This document shows positions 1-12,835 of a stretch of 64,000 nt of DNA, piece after piece. The translations under genes and the position numbers were made by a program. The DNA is from Corylus avellana (taxonomy: Eukaryota; Streptophyta; Magnoliopsida; Fagales; Betulaceae). Where the stretch lies: the NCBI RefSeq assembly GCF_901000735.1, contig NC_081550.1, positions 9,380,716 through 9,444,715 on the forward strand. Direction: 5' to 3'. The notes beneath the pieces are model-generated. The model was not told where the DNA came from. It did no database searches and worked only from the letters and a program-made list of their open reading frames with translations. Position 1 is the stretch's first letter, and each line of letters opens with the position of its first letter.

Positions 1-453
1 GTGCACTTTGCTAGACTTCGGAGATCCCCCTTTCCTTCTTCAGACTCAAACTCAAACAGTGAGCAGCGTCCACACATGATAGAAAATCTCCTATATAATA
101 TGGATAGTACTACTAGCCCTTCATCTTCTGATTCATACTCTTCCGCTTCGAATCAACCACATGCTCCTGTTGCTAAAGTTGAGGAAATTTCTGTTAAAAA
201 TAGCTACTCTTCTTCTACAAGAAACCAGTTGTCAGCGCCAACAAAATCCTCAGGTTCTTTTGTGAGACCAACAGATCAGAGCTCAAAATCTCGATCAATA
301 AGTCCACTTAAAGAAATATCTACAAATTGGAAATCTGATTCAATTTCATCTTCAAAGCAAAAGCAGTTAATTGTTGGAGATTCTTCAAGAAAGAGTAGAA
401 GGCAACATCTAACTGGATCTAAGGATGCAACCCCTCAAAAGAGATGGCTTTAG
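1..453 (+). CDS. 3' part of an unrecognised Ser-rich protein gene (partial)
   Basis: The frame is open from the first base of the window to a TAG at 451-453. The first codon is GTG and is internal, so the start lies outside the window. The 150 residues are dominated by Ser, with Thr, Lys and Asn, and have no hydrophobic core or recognisable fold; a disordered, basic C-terminal region (SRKSRRQ near residue 130) is the best description. A perfect donor, GTAAGT at 453-458, overlaps the stop, so this may be an internal exon that splices rather than the true C-terminus. I do not recognise the family. It is on the opposite strand from TNL1 and converges on it. Confidence 0.4.
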   Translation: MHFARLRRSPFPSSDSNSNSEQRPHMIENLLYNMDSTTSPSSSDSYSSASNQPHAPVAKVEEISVKNSYSSSTRNQLSAPTKSSGSFVRPTDQSSKSRSISPLKEISTNWKSDSISSSKQKQLIVGDSSRKSRRQHLTGSKDATPQKRWL

Positions 454-1020
454 TAAGTTACATGCAATTTTTTTGTACTTGTTCTTAAGGATGCCCACTA
501 CAACAAGCTTTCAAGTTTGATTTCAGCATTTAAAGGGAATATATATGGTACTGAGACGCCTTTACGATATATATATATAGGTCGAAGAGTTCTAAAGATT
601 TCTGCAATCTGGAGATGCCTTTACATTTCCAAAATGATGCTCGGGAGATGTATGGAACTGACCCTATTTATAAATTTTTAGAAATTACAGTACATTAATT
701 TAAGTAAATACACAACTTGCTCTTATATATTCACTATTGATTATTTCAGGACAACCTTAAGCCATACTCAATTTTGGGAGTATTTTGAATTTCAGACTGT
801 TAGAAAGGGGCCTATTTTTCTTAATCAAGTTTGAAATATGAGCTCTAGCTAGGAATACTTTTCGACATCAAACGAATGCCTAACTAGTTTCCCATGAGCA
901 TCAATTGTTCGAATTTCAAAACACCACATTTCAAGACATAAATTGGAATCAATATTCAATAAACATCAAAATAAAACAAAGAAGCATTAAGGGGTACTTA
1001 CTGAAAAATGTTGGTAGGTT
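454..1020. other. Intergenic, nothing recognisable
   Basis: AT-rich sequence with a short (AT)n run near 571-580. It lies between the ends of two converging genes. The stretch 720-1000 resembles the downstream flank of TNL2 (12100-12240), which suggests shared TNL 3' flanking sequence. No coding or RNA feature is visible. Confidence 0.5.
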
Positions 1021-1837
1021 TTAGCATTGGGAGTGATTTGATTGGTTTAGTTGTAATTCGCCTAGGGTCGAGGAACGCTTCTTTTGTTGTGAGTAATAAC
1101 TGGATTCCAACTTGCAATCATCCTCAGCATCACGTTGCCTCTTAGATGGTTGAATACCATCTAATATCCTTTCAATTTTATTACAATCATCCTCTTCGGC
1201 TAAACATTTTGAATTGTCACCTTTTTCTTCACATTCATCCTCTCTAGTTGGAGAGTGAAAATATTCAATTTCGCTGTCGGAATATTGTAAACAAAAATTA
1301 AAATCAACGTGGGTCAAACTTGGATGATCTTTGGCATTCTCTTCATGCTTGTGTATCAAATGAACTCCGCAGCTTTTAATGAACAACTCTAAACTCATTA
1401 CAAACCTAACTTGCAGATTGTCCTCGTCTAACACAACAGGTTCTAAAACCAAGTACTCCAGCCATAAATGATTTAAGCAAAGTACACTTGGTAATTTTAT
1501 AAATCTAGGTCTAGTCCTAATTTCTATACCTTTACAGCTGATCGCAAAACTCAAATCAACATAGTCTCCATATAGGTTGGCCCCGAGAATGGGTTCAAAA
1601 ACAGCACAAAAAGCAATTCCTTTGATCTCATCCAAATATGGGAGCCCGTTAATATCCATTGCACATGAGTTACCGCCATATGAATTCTCCTTACGATGGC
1701 TGAACCAAGCTTTTGGTATCCTATTTCCCATAAATACAATTCCACCACCAGAATAGTCATTATAAGGTCCCTAGTAAACGAATAGCATCAATTTTAAGAA
1801 GTAGAACCCATAAACCAAGGCACATAAAAATACATAC

Positions 1838-1840
<3 letters not shown>

Positions 1841-1873
<33 letters not shown>
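1841..1873. repeat. (GA)n microsatellite in TNL1 intron 4
   Basis: An uninterrupted GA tract lies directly beside the donor of TNL1 intron 4. TNL2 and TNL4 have only a few GA units at the same place (13881-13889 and 31247-31255), so the tract expanded in TNL1. Confidence 0.9.
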
Positions 1874-1876
<3 letters not shown>

Positions 1877-3284
1877 TATCCAATAAAGTATTTTTCACCT
1901 GATTCCCTGTATTCACATCCAATTTATAGCATTCAGACAAGCCAATCCATTTTACCGCTCGCAATCCACTTGTGTTGAATTGAAGTTTTTTTGATAAATC
2001 TGGAAAACTTTCCAACGAAACACATCCATCAGCCTCTATATCTTCTATACTTGGTGGAAGTTCTAGAATTTCTTCAAGTCGCTTGCAATCCCTTACGCAA
2101 AGATACCTTAATCTGAGAAATCTTTTAATGAATGTAGGCAGTCTAACAATATCACTCCCTGATAGATTTAAGCAATCTAAACTGGAAAGACAATTAAGTG
2201 TCATGAAGAATTCTGGTTTTACTAGGCGCGTACATTTTTTTAGATACAACAGTTGTAGTGCCGGAAACCCAATTGAGGAACAACCATCATCGAAAATGCA
2301 TGCATTTGCTGGACGAGGCGATGCAAATAATTTTGTACTTGATGAAATTTCAAATTCCTCTGTGGACACAACTGAGAGCATGGATTCCCTTTCATCCCTC
2401 ATGGCCTTTGTTGGAAGATAAACAAATTTTGAACACCTTTCGTGACCAACAATATTTAGAGGCTGGAACTGAAGACTACTTGGAAGATGTGTAAGGTTTT
2501 TGCAATCTTCGATATCTGAAAAGGCCAGCCCAGTGAAATATACAATGGAGGAAGGTAGTTCTTTTATAGCAATGCCTCTTAATACAAATTGTTCCAAGCT
2601 TTCCATTTTACACTCAATTTCTGGAAAGTTTTGAAGACTTGCACAATACTGAAACCGAAGAGTTTCAAGAGATCTTAACTTGAGGCTTCTTGGCAATGTT
2701 ATAAGGTTAGAGCATACATAAAAATCCAGATTTGTAAGCTTATCAAGGCATCCAACAGAGTCATCAACCTTAACTAAATTTTTGCACTAAAAAACACGTA
2801 ACTTTTGTAAATTTGGAATTCTTGAAATATTAGGAATTTCAGTTAGGTTTTCAAGTCCAATGAGTTCCATAATACTCAGGTTTGGTAAATTCTGCAAAGT
2901 TAAAAAAAAATAATAAAATAAAATAAAATAAAATAAATAAATTAATTAAATTAAATAAGCTTCACAACATAATTCTAAAGAAAAAAACATTAAAAATAAC
3001 AATCGTACTTGAAATCCTTCCTTGAGTCCTTTGAAGAGGCCATTACGCATTCTTAGAATAGTGACTTTCCGTCCATGGAAATTGGATGGCAAAGAGTGTA
3101 AAGGACATTCAGTCCAATCAAGCATTCTTAACTCATTATGGAGATAAGTAAGCTCTTCAGAAAACTCTGCATTACAACATATAAAATATCTGAGTCTTTT
3201 CATGTTCTCAAAGGTATTGGATCTCCACTGTATCAAGTCTCGTTCCGATAAGTCCACTAATATGCCTTTAATATTTTCTGTTCC

Positions 3285-3821
3285 CTATATATATATATGA
3301 CTTGATAGAATTATAACTTTATTCTTATATATACACACATTATTTTATAAAAATGAAGCAAACTTATATTCCATCATTCTAGCAACCTATGTTGCTTTTT
3401 TAAAAAAATAAATAAAATAAAAAATAAAAAATAAAAAAATAAAAAATAAAAAATAAAAATCATAATAGATAATTTGCTTTTATTATTAGAATGTCTCGAA
3501 GTAAGTGAACAAATTCAAGATGTCAAAATTTTTTTTTTTCTAATATTTACTTGCTATTCTAACTTACTTATAATATAAAAAGTATTTCTATATTTATAAA
3601 ATAAAAAGTACAGTAATCATAAAAACTATATCTATCTTTGAAATAGAATAAAAGACAATTTCATTAATGATTTATTTATTCTTTTGGAGTGAAGTACATC
3701 CAAATACTTAGTTTTGAGATGGATGGTGCATGTATATGTGTGTGCGCAAGTATATATGTGGATATTTTTCTATCAATTTTTGCAAAATGTAAATTTAAAA
3801 GGGTGTTTTTATGACTGTTAC
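3285..3821 (-). other. TNL1 intron 2, AT-rich
   Basis: This intron has AT-rich low complexity, including a run of A-rich units (AAATA/AAAATA) at about 3400-3462. The paralogous introns of TNL2 and TNL4 are longer (about 1.6-1.7 kb) and contain extra sequence, including a MITE in TNL2. Confidence 0.6.
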
Positions 3822-5650
3822 CACATTTTCTTCCAATACATAACGGGTATCTTCATGATACCACAACCTACTGCATTTGCCAAGTTCGTTGGGTGACTCT
3901 TGACGAACTATTTCTTTACCCATATCTTGTTGTAAGTCATGCATGACCAAATTACCACACTTAATAGTTATTAGAGACTTATCAATAAGTACTCCGATAC
4001 CACTATCTGGAAATAAACTGCAACTGTTTAGTATATGAGTGACATATTTAGCATCCTCTCCTTTGAAGAAACAAGTAATGTCAAGGAAAATATTTTTCTC
4101 ATTTTCCTCTAATCCATCATAACTTATTTTAGGAACATCATAAATTCTTGTGTAAGGATTTTCTTTGTACTTTTCCAATTCACTTTTCCAATGATTTATT
4201 CCTTTTCCATATCGATTTGAACCTACTACCCTTAAAGCTAGTGGGTTGCCCCCAGCATAACGTAATGCATGTTTTGTGAGTTCCACAAAATCGTCATTAG
4301 GTTTGTCACTATGGAAGGCATGTCGACTAAATACCTTAAGAGCTTCATAGTCCTGCAATTCATTCATTTTGTATCTTAAATCAACTCCATGCGTAGCTAA
4401 TAAATGCTCATCTCTAGTTGTTATGATGATTCTACTTTCCAAACCAAACCAATCAAGTTCTCCGGATAACGTTTCTAATTGGATCAATTCATCAACATCA
4501 TCAAGAACTAAAAGAACCTTTTTCATGCAAAGCCTTTTCATTATGGCATATTGTCCTAGATTAACACTGTGAACCTTCAAATTTGAGTCACGTGGGATTT
4601 GAGAAAGAAGTTTCTCTTGCAACCTGAGTAGACCATACTCTCGCTTTGAATTTTCTCTAACATTTTCAAGAAAACACTTATCTTCAAATTGATGAGCAAT
4701 CGAGTTGTAGATCGCTTCGGCAATAGTTGTCTTCCCAATTCCACCAACTCCAAAGATTCCTACCATTCGTTTGTCTCTCATTCCAATTCTTAAAAGCACA
4801 TTGATGTCTTGCACATGAGACTCTATTCCAATTGGATAATTGGCCAGGACGTTTAAGCATGTAGGACTTACCATTGTTGAGACCACTTGAACAATTTCAT
4901 TTATAAATTTAGATTCATTCCTACCAATGAAAAAGATTAAAAAAAAAAAAAAAAAAAAAAAAAAGAACAAACATTAAATGAGTTGGAGCAGTCACATGAA
5001 AAGATATAGGAGCGTGATTTACATACATACTTTTTCTTTGTAACAAATGAAAATGGTAGGCAACATGATTTAATCCTTCCCTCCACAAAATCTCAATCCT
5101 CCTATTGATTGATCACATGTCGTCCCATAAATACTCATACTTTTCAGTCTTTATTTTTTTTTGGTCATTCTCGAATTTGGTTTTGCCTTATTGATATCAA
5201 GAGTGTTTTTTGGCATTTTACTCTAAAATGTAACTGCATTTGTTCAAATTTTCTTTTTTTATTTATCACATGGGGTTATTTTTTTTTAAAATGTTAAATT
5301 TTTAGTAAATTGAATAATTCTTTCATCTTGCATCATCCAATAATAATTAGGTATTTTTGTTTGAAATGGGTGCTAAAAACTTATATTATGAAGTATGAAG
5401 TGTTAAGTCTCATATATATGATTGTAGTACTAAAACAGAAATTATATTAGATTATGCATGTAAAATGACTTTTATGTTGTATTAAATCAAGGTTACATGC
5501 ATAGGAAATCTTATTAATGGCGGAGAGGAGGGTGCAGCCCAGATCGAGTGACCTTTTTCTTTATGTTTTTTAGTTTTGTCTTTCAATTCACTGCCGCATG
5601 ACATTTTCGTGTTAAAAAAATTAATTGTAATACCAATTTTTAAACAAGTT

Positions 5651-6063
5651 GGAACACATTCCTAGCAGCCTCACCAAAACTTTTTTTTTTTTTTTTTTTT
5701 TGTTATTTTGATTAGACAATTTAACAAAAGTCTTTTGACTAAAATCTTCCATTTTTCAGCCATACCATTTTAACCCAAAATAAAATGTGAGTGAACAGTA
5801 CTCACTATCTTTAGTTAATACTGTTCACTTACCAAATGAATAAAAAATAATATAACTTTTCTCTGTCCTTCTATATTCTTTGAAAAAGTAAATATATATA
5901 TAGATGAATTTGAAAAATAATATTTAAATGGAATACTGAAAGTGGATTGTTAAAATAGTGAGGCTGCTAAAAGTGTGCTATGAAAAGATGAGTTGTTAAA
6001 ATAGAGAAAAGTGTACTTTTGATCATGTTGGTGAGTAAAATTTGATGAGGCTACTAGGAATGG
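5651..6063. mobile_element. MITE with CATTCCTAGYAGCCTCAYCA termini (copy A)
   Basis: The left end (5657 onward) and the reverse complement of the right end (to 6063) share CATTCCTAG[CT]AGCCTCA[CT]CAAA. The interior is AT-rich and holds a short palindromic stretch around GTGAACAGTACTCAC. It lies in TNL1 intron 1 and is also present in copy B, so it is older than the duplication. Family is not assigned because no clear target-site duplication is visible. Confidence 0.65.
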
Positions 6064-6430
6064 CTTAAATTTGTGAGTTCATTAATTTATTTCAAAGTAT
6101 AGCAAAGATAGTGTAAAGCACCCAATAATTTAGACTGAAAACATTCAATTTATCATTCATTTTTCGTACAATGCTTTCATTCATCTTGATATAGATGTAA
6201 AAAATGACATCTTAGTTTCAAAATATATGTGCTTTGTATAACTTAATATTTAATAATAAAAACTATTTAAAATAGAAGTTCTTATCCCCTAAATTTTGTA
6301 TAGCTATCTATCTTAAGTCATTTGCGGTATTGCACTATTCAATTTGGATTTATTCAAAGTTTTTAGTATCGAATTTTTCTTTATTCTTGCGAAATTTTTC
6401 AGATTAAATAATTTAATTTTTCTTAACTTT

Positions 6431-6690
6431 TAAAATATCGGAAAACTTCACTTCACTCTATTGAATTTCCTTCACTTTTGCAATTACTTCTCAAAATTCA
6501 AAAACTCTCAATTTAGTATATCGAACTTCTAATTCTTTTGTAATGTCACCCCCCTGTTAACTTTTTCTGTTAAATCCTATCAAAATTCCAAAATACTCCA
6601 ATTTTTTTTCTTTAAAAAAAAAAAAAAAAAATTGTAAAGATTCAGACGTGGGTGTTTTTACAAATTCCATTAAATCTTGACCTACACCCG
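6431..6690. mobile_element. Single arm of a long-TIR (Mutator-like) miniature element
   Basis: From GGAAAACTTCACTTC, the sequence matches the terminal arm of the element at 55874-56321, including the phrases around TTTTGCAATTAC and TAATGTCACCC. An inner segment near 6636-6690 matches the core of that element in inverted orientation. The second arm is missing. The same remnant sits at about 23781-24030 in copy B. Confidence 0.5.
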
Positions 6691-7492
6691 AATCCTTGCA
6701 TACCAGAATAAAAGCAAAGTTCATCTTCAACAATTAGATCATCCATAAATTATTTAAGTAAATTAAGTGGTCTTAAACAAAATAATTTAATGAATTTAAT
6801 TTCTTGAACACAACAATTTAGGAAACAAGCTATAAGTACTTTAGAAGTGAGTTAACATTTATTTGTGTAAAATAGTTCACACGTGCTACGCATGCATAAG
6901 TAAGCTATAAGAATGATCCAATTAATGTTATCCATGTGCAAGCGACTACTACATTAATTCAATAAATTATTTTGCCTGTATAATCCTATATAAAAGGTCA
7001 GAATTACCCGTTCGTCAAATGGTAGCCTGACAATTTGGAAACTTTCTGTAGGTCTTCCTTCCACCTTTGCACAATTTCCTTTTTTAATCTGCCTGTATGT
7101 TTGGCCAATGCTTCACCAAATTTCTTTTTTTGATATCATACGTCCGAGGGAAGTACTTTGTAAAAGACTGGCAGAACGGTTTGTTAATTTTTTTCTCTAC
7201 ATTCAAGGATCTCCTTCAGCTCGTCTAAGCACCATGTGGATGATGCATAGTTTTCAGAGAGTACAATAATTGCAATCCTTGACTCTTTGATGGCTTTGAG
7301 AAGAGCCGGTGAAATTTCCTCTCCTCCTTCAAGTTTGTTATCCTTGTAGGTATAGATTCCCTTTTTATCTAGAGCCTTGAATAGATGAGCAATAAAATTG
7401 TTGTGGGTATCTTCACCTATAAACCTCAAGAACACATCGAAAGACCATGGACGGGTAATGACAGAAGAAGAAGCTACTGCTGGGAAAGCCAT

Positions 7493-9905
7493 GAAAGAAG
7501 CTACAAAGCTCGTGAAAGGAAAAAAGATAGAACTCAGTAATCGAGTAAAGGCCATAGGATCCCTCTTGGGCGGTGTACGATGCCGCGTTCACGTTGAGTC
7601 AAAAAGAAAAAGAATACAAAAGGTCGTAGAAAGGTAGTGGGAAATGAAAGAAAGCATGGCCCATTGCACTGTAGAAAGCGCACGCGTTGGGAAAAAAATA
7701 TGAAGCTATTTTTCATTTTATATTTTTTATTTTTTAAGATGATTATTAAATAATTTGTAGGACCTACACTTTAAATTTTTGTGAATTCAATTTCCATTTC
7801 CATTTATGAAAATAATTATTGAATTTATAGGACTTATGCTTTCACTTAAGTGGATTCATTTTCTATTTTCGAAAATAATTATAAAATCTATAAGACTGTA
7901 TGTTATCATATACAATTTCTCAAACACTTGAGATGGACTCTAATAAACTAAGCATTTATTCTATGAAAGACATTCATTATATATGAAAAACAATACTATT
8001 AATATATAATGCACTTACAATTATTCAAAAGTTTTAAAATTACACTTAATTGTTGTGTGACAATTACGATAGTAACATATTACTACGCTCCACATCTGAT
8101 GTCTCGATGGCCATTCATTCCTGGTTAGGATACTCGTGAATCCTATATTCAACATGTAGCAATCCACCTCATGTTGTCCCCTTTGTGACTTGGCTTCAAA
8201 ACCGCAACTTAATCGATTTCACACGCAATGTGATGGTGGTTTTGATACCAAAAGAAATGAGCTTTAAGTAGAACTTAGCCTTGAAGACTGGTTTGCAAGA
8301 TAAGGTAAGGGTGCCCAATAGGTTTATATATACATAATTAAGATTGCACTTAATTGATGTAGGATACTTAGGATTGTAATATATCACCATACTTTTATCG
8401 ATGTCCTGACAGCCCATCATTCCTGGCTAGGTGACTTCGTGGACCCTATTTTCCACATGTTGCAGCCTTTCCTTGGTTGCCTCATTTGTGACGTGGCCAC
8501 AAACCCGAGTCTCAGTTAATCCCATACTCAAATTGGTAGTGACTCTGATATCAAATAATATAAACTCTTACCCTTCAAAACTAGCTTGCAATGTGAGGGT
8601 GCCCAAAAAATATATATACATAAAGGTCATGGAAGGTTCAAAGGCATTATACATTAATACTAATTTTAGATTTCCTACTTAGAAGATATGTCACAGTTAA
8701 GCTTAGATACCCATGATGTTTGTAAATGGTAATCTAGTAATGGCATACGGACTTGTGTTTCATATTCATTCTTTAAGGCTAGCTAACGGTACATGCAGTT
8801 CTTTAGTTAGGGCGGCGGCAAATTAATAAGGAAATCATTGGAGGAAAAAAAGCTTGGAATATATATATATTGTCCAATTTTTCTACTCCTATGCCACCTC
8901 AATTCTTTTCATTTGTCAGTGTGTGAAGAAAGTTGCAATGACCTACATGGTTTAATGTTAGCTAGGGATCACTCGGGTGGTAGCTTGGCATTCACCAAGA
9001 ATGTGGAGTCATCGTGTAATTAATGTCACTTTTGGCTCTGATAAGATCGCATTCGTTGATTGTGGTTGTTTGTATTGTCATCGACATCGTGTGGTTCATT
9101 TACTCCTATATATTGGTTCTATTAGTATATTTGCCTCAATTATGAAACCTCATTGGGGGTGATGGTGAAATGATGGAGTGATTGCTTATAATGTAAAAAG
9201 GTCCTTCAATTCTAATGGACTTACTACGTAGTAAAGGATTTCCATTCCTTCTACACATCTGAAATTCAAAGTGGAAAAGCTCTGCAATTTAGAAAAAAAG
9301 AGGCATGTGCTCTAATGATGCCATAATAAGATAACTTCTGATCTGGAATTTTGAAATGGCAAATCTTTCGGTGTATATTGAAGCTAAAACAGAATTCTCA
9401 TTGCAGGAATGTGTTCAGAACTGGTTTGAAATTTTCAACTTATTCTTAAAAGCAAAAACATTTTCCATTTCTGATTTATGAGTTTGGAGTCTCCAATTCT
9501 GACATCCTAACCAATATGGAGTCCTTTTAGCTGATTGAAGTTTATATATTTTCATACCCTTTAAATGTGGCAGGAATGAATCAATGTTTTTGTCGGTTGA
9601 TATATAAAGCACTTCCCAATGCTATAACGTTGGTTGAAGTTCTCTTGAAGCATATTATGTTCCGTTGTTTTATTTTGGTGGGCATGTATTATACCTCACA
9701 TCTCTGCGGCTTTCTGCAGGTTGAATGTAGAGAAAACTTTAATGGACTGATTTTGGCGGAATACCAAAACCATTGAAGGAAAACTTTATTTATAAACATA
9801 AGAAATTACGAAGGAAGAAACCTATTTGAACTATACATGAGGTGTTCTAAGTAATTACAAATGACTTTAATTACAAGCTGGAAACTAGAGATTGAATACA
9901 TAATG
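7493..9905. repeat. TNL1 upstream spacer with degenerate tandem repeats, no gene
   Basis: No supportable gene. Three degenerate units of roughly 75 bp occur at 7735-7905, each with a GAAAATAATTAT-like core followed by TAGGACT. Two longer related blocks at about 8091-8310 and 8405-8610 share TCCTGG[TC]TAGG, a CTTTGTGAC or TTTGTGACGTGGC segment and a TGGT..TTTGATACCAAA or TGACTCTGATATCAAA stretch. Sequence from 9550 to 9780 is kept in all three spacer copies (26870, 40690) without a convincing reading frame. Confidence 0.5.
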
Positions 9906-10315
9906 CTATCTAACATTAATAACTTTAAGATTTTCTACTTCAATCTTAGAATAAGAAGTTGGTTTGAATCCAACTTCTCTTTCTTTGCACTTTATCTTGG
10001 ATAAGTGTTCTACAGCTTCACTCCTCCTCGTCTTGATCTGTAGTAGTAGAATTCTTCTCAGCTTCATCTTCATCAATTGCAGCAACATCTTTATCAATTG
10101 CAGCAGCAGCCTTGTTCTTCACGGCTGCCACTTCACTAGGAGCAGGAGCTTCAGCTACTGCAGTACTAGGACTCCTCACGGCTGCCACTTCACTAGGAGC
10201 ATGAGCTTTAGTTGCAGTATGGTTAACAAAATGCAAAAATTTATATGTGCAGAGCAGTGTCTTTTTTGTTGTTGTCATATTCCTGTAGTTGTTGAATTTG
10301 TAGATTTTTAGAATA
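9906..10315 (-). pseudogene. Ala-rich TNL C-terminal extension remnant (copy A)
   Basis: Two overlapping minus-strand frames together match a longer frame in copy C. The first part contains two APSEVAAV repeats and an Ala-Asp-Glu stretch (10278-10018). The last 40 or so residues (SEAVEHLSKIKCKE onward, to 9906) continue in a different frame. In copy C (41290-41057) the Ala-Asp-Glu stretch and the SEAVEHL part read in one frame, so the copy A version has a frameshift at the DQDEEE end. It lies just downstream of an acidic TNL-tail exon (10762-10442) on the same strand, so I infer a last exon of a lost TNL. No known domain is recognised. Confidence 0.4.
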
Positions 10316-10441
10316 CCTTAATTTGAATAAATACCCAGCTAGATTAGAAAAAGAAAAAAGAAAAAAATACACAGCCCTCTAAAAGCAGTTAACTAACAAA
10401 ATTAATAAGCATTAAGGTAAGGTAAGGTAAGGAGTCCTCAC

Positions 10442-10762
10442 TCAAAAACAACTGGATTCCAAGTTGCAATCACCACCATCATCATCATCATCATCGTCAT
10501 CATCATCGTCACAACGGCTCTTAGATGGTTGAATCCTTTCAATCTTATTGCATTCATCCTCTTCGATTAAACATTCTGAATTTTCACTTTCTTCATCGAG
10601 TTCATCATCTTCAATTGAACATTCTGAAATTTCACTTTCTTCATCGAGTTCATCCTCTTTGATTGAACCCACTGAATTTTCACTTTCTTCATAGGATTCA
10701 TCCTCTGCAGATGAATTTCCCAAGAAATAATTACTTCCTTCATTGAGCTGTTTCAAAATCAT
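10442..10762 (-). pseudogene. Orphan acidic TNL tail exon (copy A)
   Basis: This 106-residue frame has three repeats of the type DELDEESE.SEC.IE, then DECNKIERIQPSKSR and a run of eleven Asp. The CNKIERI..QPSK core is the same as in the C-terminal tail of TNL1 (minus strand, about 1180-1120) and as in the decayed tail behind TNL2. No NB-ARC, LRR or C-JID is attached here, so it is the 3' remnant of a deleted TNL, or an exon duplicated on its own. Part of the Asp run comes from a (GAT)n-like microsatellite. Confidence 0.5.
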
Positions 10763-12659
10763 AAGTAAATCTTAAGCGGTGGAAAAGTAATGGAAGAAAT
10801 TTTAGTTCCTTCGTAGAAAAAATATTACCACAGGCAAGGCACCATACCTAGAGCAATCATTTATAATTGTAAGGGTCATATGCAAAGTTTTCCAGGTTAA
10901 CAATAATTCTCTCTTTTGTGTCTGTAAATAAAAGAACAATTGATTAATTACATGTTTTAGAGTTAACTCAAATAACAGTACAAACTTAATTAAATGCCAG
11001 GTCACTTTTGTGTACGTAAATAACAGTAATCCAAGTTAACTCAGTGACCTAAAATGTAGAGTACCAACTTAGGGAAAATCAGAATGTGAGAGAATAACTG
11101 ATTTTTCATCTTGATCAAGTTGCATGTCAAATACAAAAAAAGAAACTACTTGATAATATTTTCTTCTCACTAAAGATGAGAGAATCTTGAAACAAGAAGG
11201 GCAAGTTTGACCACATGAGAAATCTCACACTAAGCAAGATTTCAGATATCCCCCAAGATTCTTATCAATCTCCATAACATATCTATATGCGTACACATGC
11301 AAAAATATATTTACGCATGTATATGCCTTGAAATTCCACTAGACATGAATATGACCCACTCTGCACATGCTTGCATAAGGCAACAAAGTGGGATAATAAT
11401 TACTCAGAAAGAATTCTTATCAATCTCCCAAACGTATCCCTTTCTTTTATTTTTTTAATGTCAACAGGTTTTGTAAGAGGATAAGAATCACTCAGAAAGA
11501 ATTGCTCTCCTCAGTATAAAAGTTCATAAGACAGCTCACTCGTGATAATGTAAAATGACATTTGTTGAGTGAAACGGCCACTCAATAGTCCACAAGACAG
11601 ATTTCTTCCTGAAATGATCAAAAACAGGAATTGTACAATCTAATAAAAAAACACCAACCAGCACAATACTAGAATCTCATTTCTTCTCTATTACCATTAT
11701 GCAAAAAATACTTAAGCATAATCACAAACATGCATATAAGTAAATTAGACATTGCATATGTGACCTATTTATAAGTGCAAACTACTGTCTTTTTTTTGTT
11801 ATCATATTCTTGTCGATGTTGAATTTATATATTTTTAGAAACTTCTTGTAGTTAACTTCATGATAATGCATACATCCTAAACCTGATGTTGACAAAACCC
11901 ACCCTCTACATTTCCAAAAGAAAACCCCCCCAAATTTCTGCACTTAACTTCGCTATATCTATATATGGGCAAATACTTGCAAAGTGGTTGGATCTTTTTG
12001 CAACGCTTTTCAAAGTGAAATTAAGGAAAACAATTCTCATTTTGGCCGGTCCTAGAGATCCTTCTATTAACTGTTAAGTAGCACACAAAGTAAAAACTTT
12101 AATTATTTCGGGACAAACTTAAGCCAGGGTCAATTTTTGGAATATTTTGAATTTCTGAGTGTCAAGTTTGAAATATAAGGTCCAAGAATACTTATCCACA
12201 CCAAATGAAGGCCTAACTAGTTTCCCATGACCATCAAATTATGAATGTATGCAAATATGATTTGAGTTGATGACAATCAAATACAATAAAACCAAATCCC
12301 ATAATAATAAGAATATGATAGACCGAACCCATCTAACGCTGTGATTAGTTCTGTGTTTGCCACTCTGTAGGCATGTGGTATCCATGGAGAGCAGGAGTTC
12401 CTTCTAAATGTGAATTGGCTATGCTGCTGGAAGAATAGAAGGGGTGTGAGGTTGGATTGAGAGACTGAAAGGTGCTAAATATGTCCTAGAGATTCCCATA
12501 TGGAACGTCGTCTCAATTTAGGAATAACCTGATCCATAATGAAGTGGACAAATCAATATATCATTAGATAATTAAGTGGACAGATAAGACCTAAAAGCTA
12601 CAAACAACCCACTAAACTCACAGTACCAAGCAATTAACCAAAAAGAAAATTAACAAGCA
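10763..12659. other. Spacer, no gene recognised
   Basis: AT-rich spacer kept collinearly in copy B (28121-30025) and in part in copy C (42880-43355). Short open frames occur on both strands but have no recognisable domain and no consistent frame preservation between copies. The motif (TAAGG)3, which flanks several tail cassettes, lies just before this stretch at about 10415-10431. Confidence 0.5.
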
Positions 12660-12835
12660 TTAAAAGATCCTTACTGAAAAATAACTCCTCATTTGTTGTG
12701 GGTTACAACTAGATTCGAAGTTGCAAGCATTATTATCAGTGACGACGCCTCTCTGATGGTTGAATACCATCTGATATCCTTTCAATTGTTTTGCATTCAT
12801 CATCTTCGATTGAACCCACGGAATTTGCTGGTAGA
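12660..12835 (-). pseudogene. Decayed acidic TNL tail cassette (copy A, second)
   Basis: In the minus-strand frame that starts near 12835, the sequence reads NSVGSIEDDECKTIERI followed by DGIQPSERRR and two stops. This matches the TNL1 tail (CNKIERILDGIQPSKRQR). No C-JID precedes it. A donor-like CAG/TAAGG ends it, as at the other cassettes. It is repeated at 30026-30201. Confidence 0.45.

Larger units (their letters stand above)
1021..7492 (-). pseudogene. TNL1: TIR-NB-ARC-LRR-C-JID receptor gene with three nonsense codons
   Basis: Five exons follow from GT-AG sites and homology to TNL2: TIR 7492-7008, NB-ARC 4920-3822, first LRR 3284-3009, LRR 2891-1875, C-JID 1770-1021. They sum to 3,627 nt, divisible by three (1,208 residues plus stop). 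The Met at 7490-7492 (MAFPAV) is preferred to one 21 codons upstream because TNL3 shares it and TIR homology starts there. The NB-ARC exon is open, with P-loop GVGGIGKTT, kinase-2 LLVLDDVDE, RNBS-B SRIIITTRD and MHD; GLPL is altered to GNPL. Stops are TAA at 7184-7186 and TGA at 7136-7138 in the TIR exon and TAG at 2787-2789 in the LRR exon; no indels are seen. The TIR motif is RFIGED instead of SFRGED. The LRR exon has about 85 more residues than TNL2, and the C-terminus carries an acidic tail. A truncated NB-LRR product from an internal start cannot be excluded. Confidence 0.85.

Noticed and set aside
2083..2494. Plus-strand frames opposite the TNL1 LRR exon, and similar ones opposite TNL2 and TNL4 exons
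   Set aside because: Antisense shadows of exons; the minus-strand protein homology is unambiguous.
9567..9776. 69-codon plus-strand frame kept in three spacer copies
   Set aside because: The frame ends differ between copies, no domain is recognisable, and the sequence is conserved no better than the adjacent non-coding DNA.
10475..10508. Poly-Asp run as a functional metal-binding tail
   Set aside because: The length varies among copies (five to eleven) as a GAT-type microsatellite would. Only the surrounding acidic repeats are conserved.
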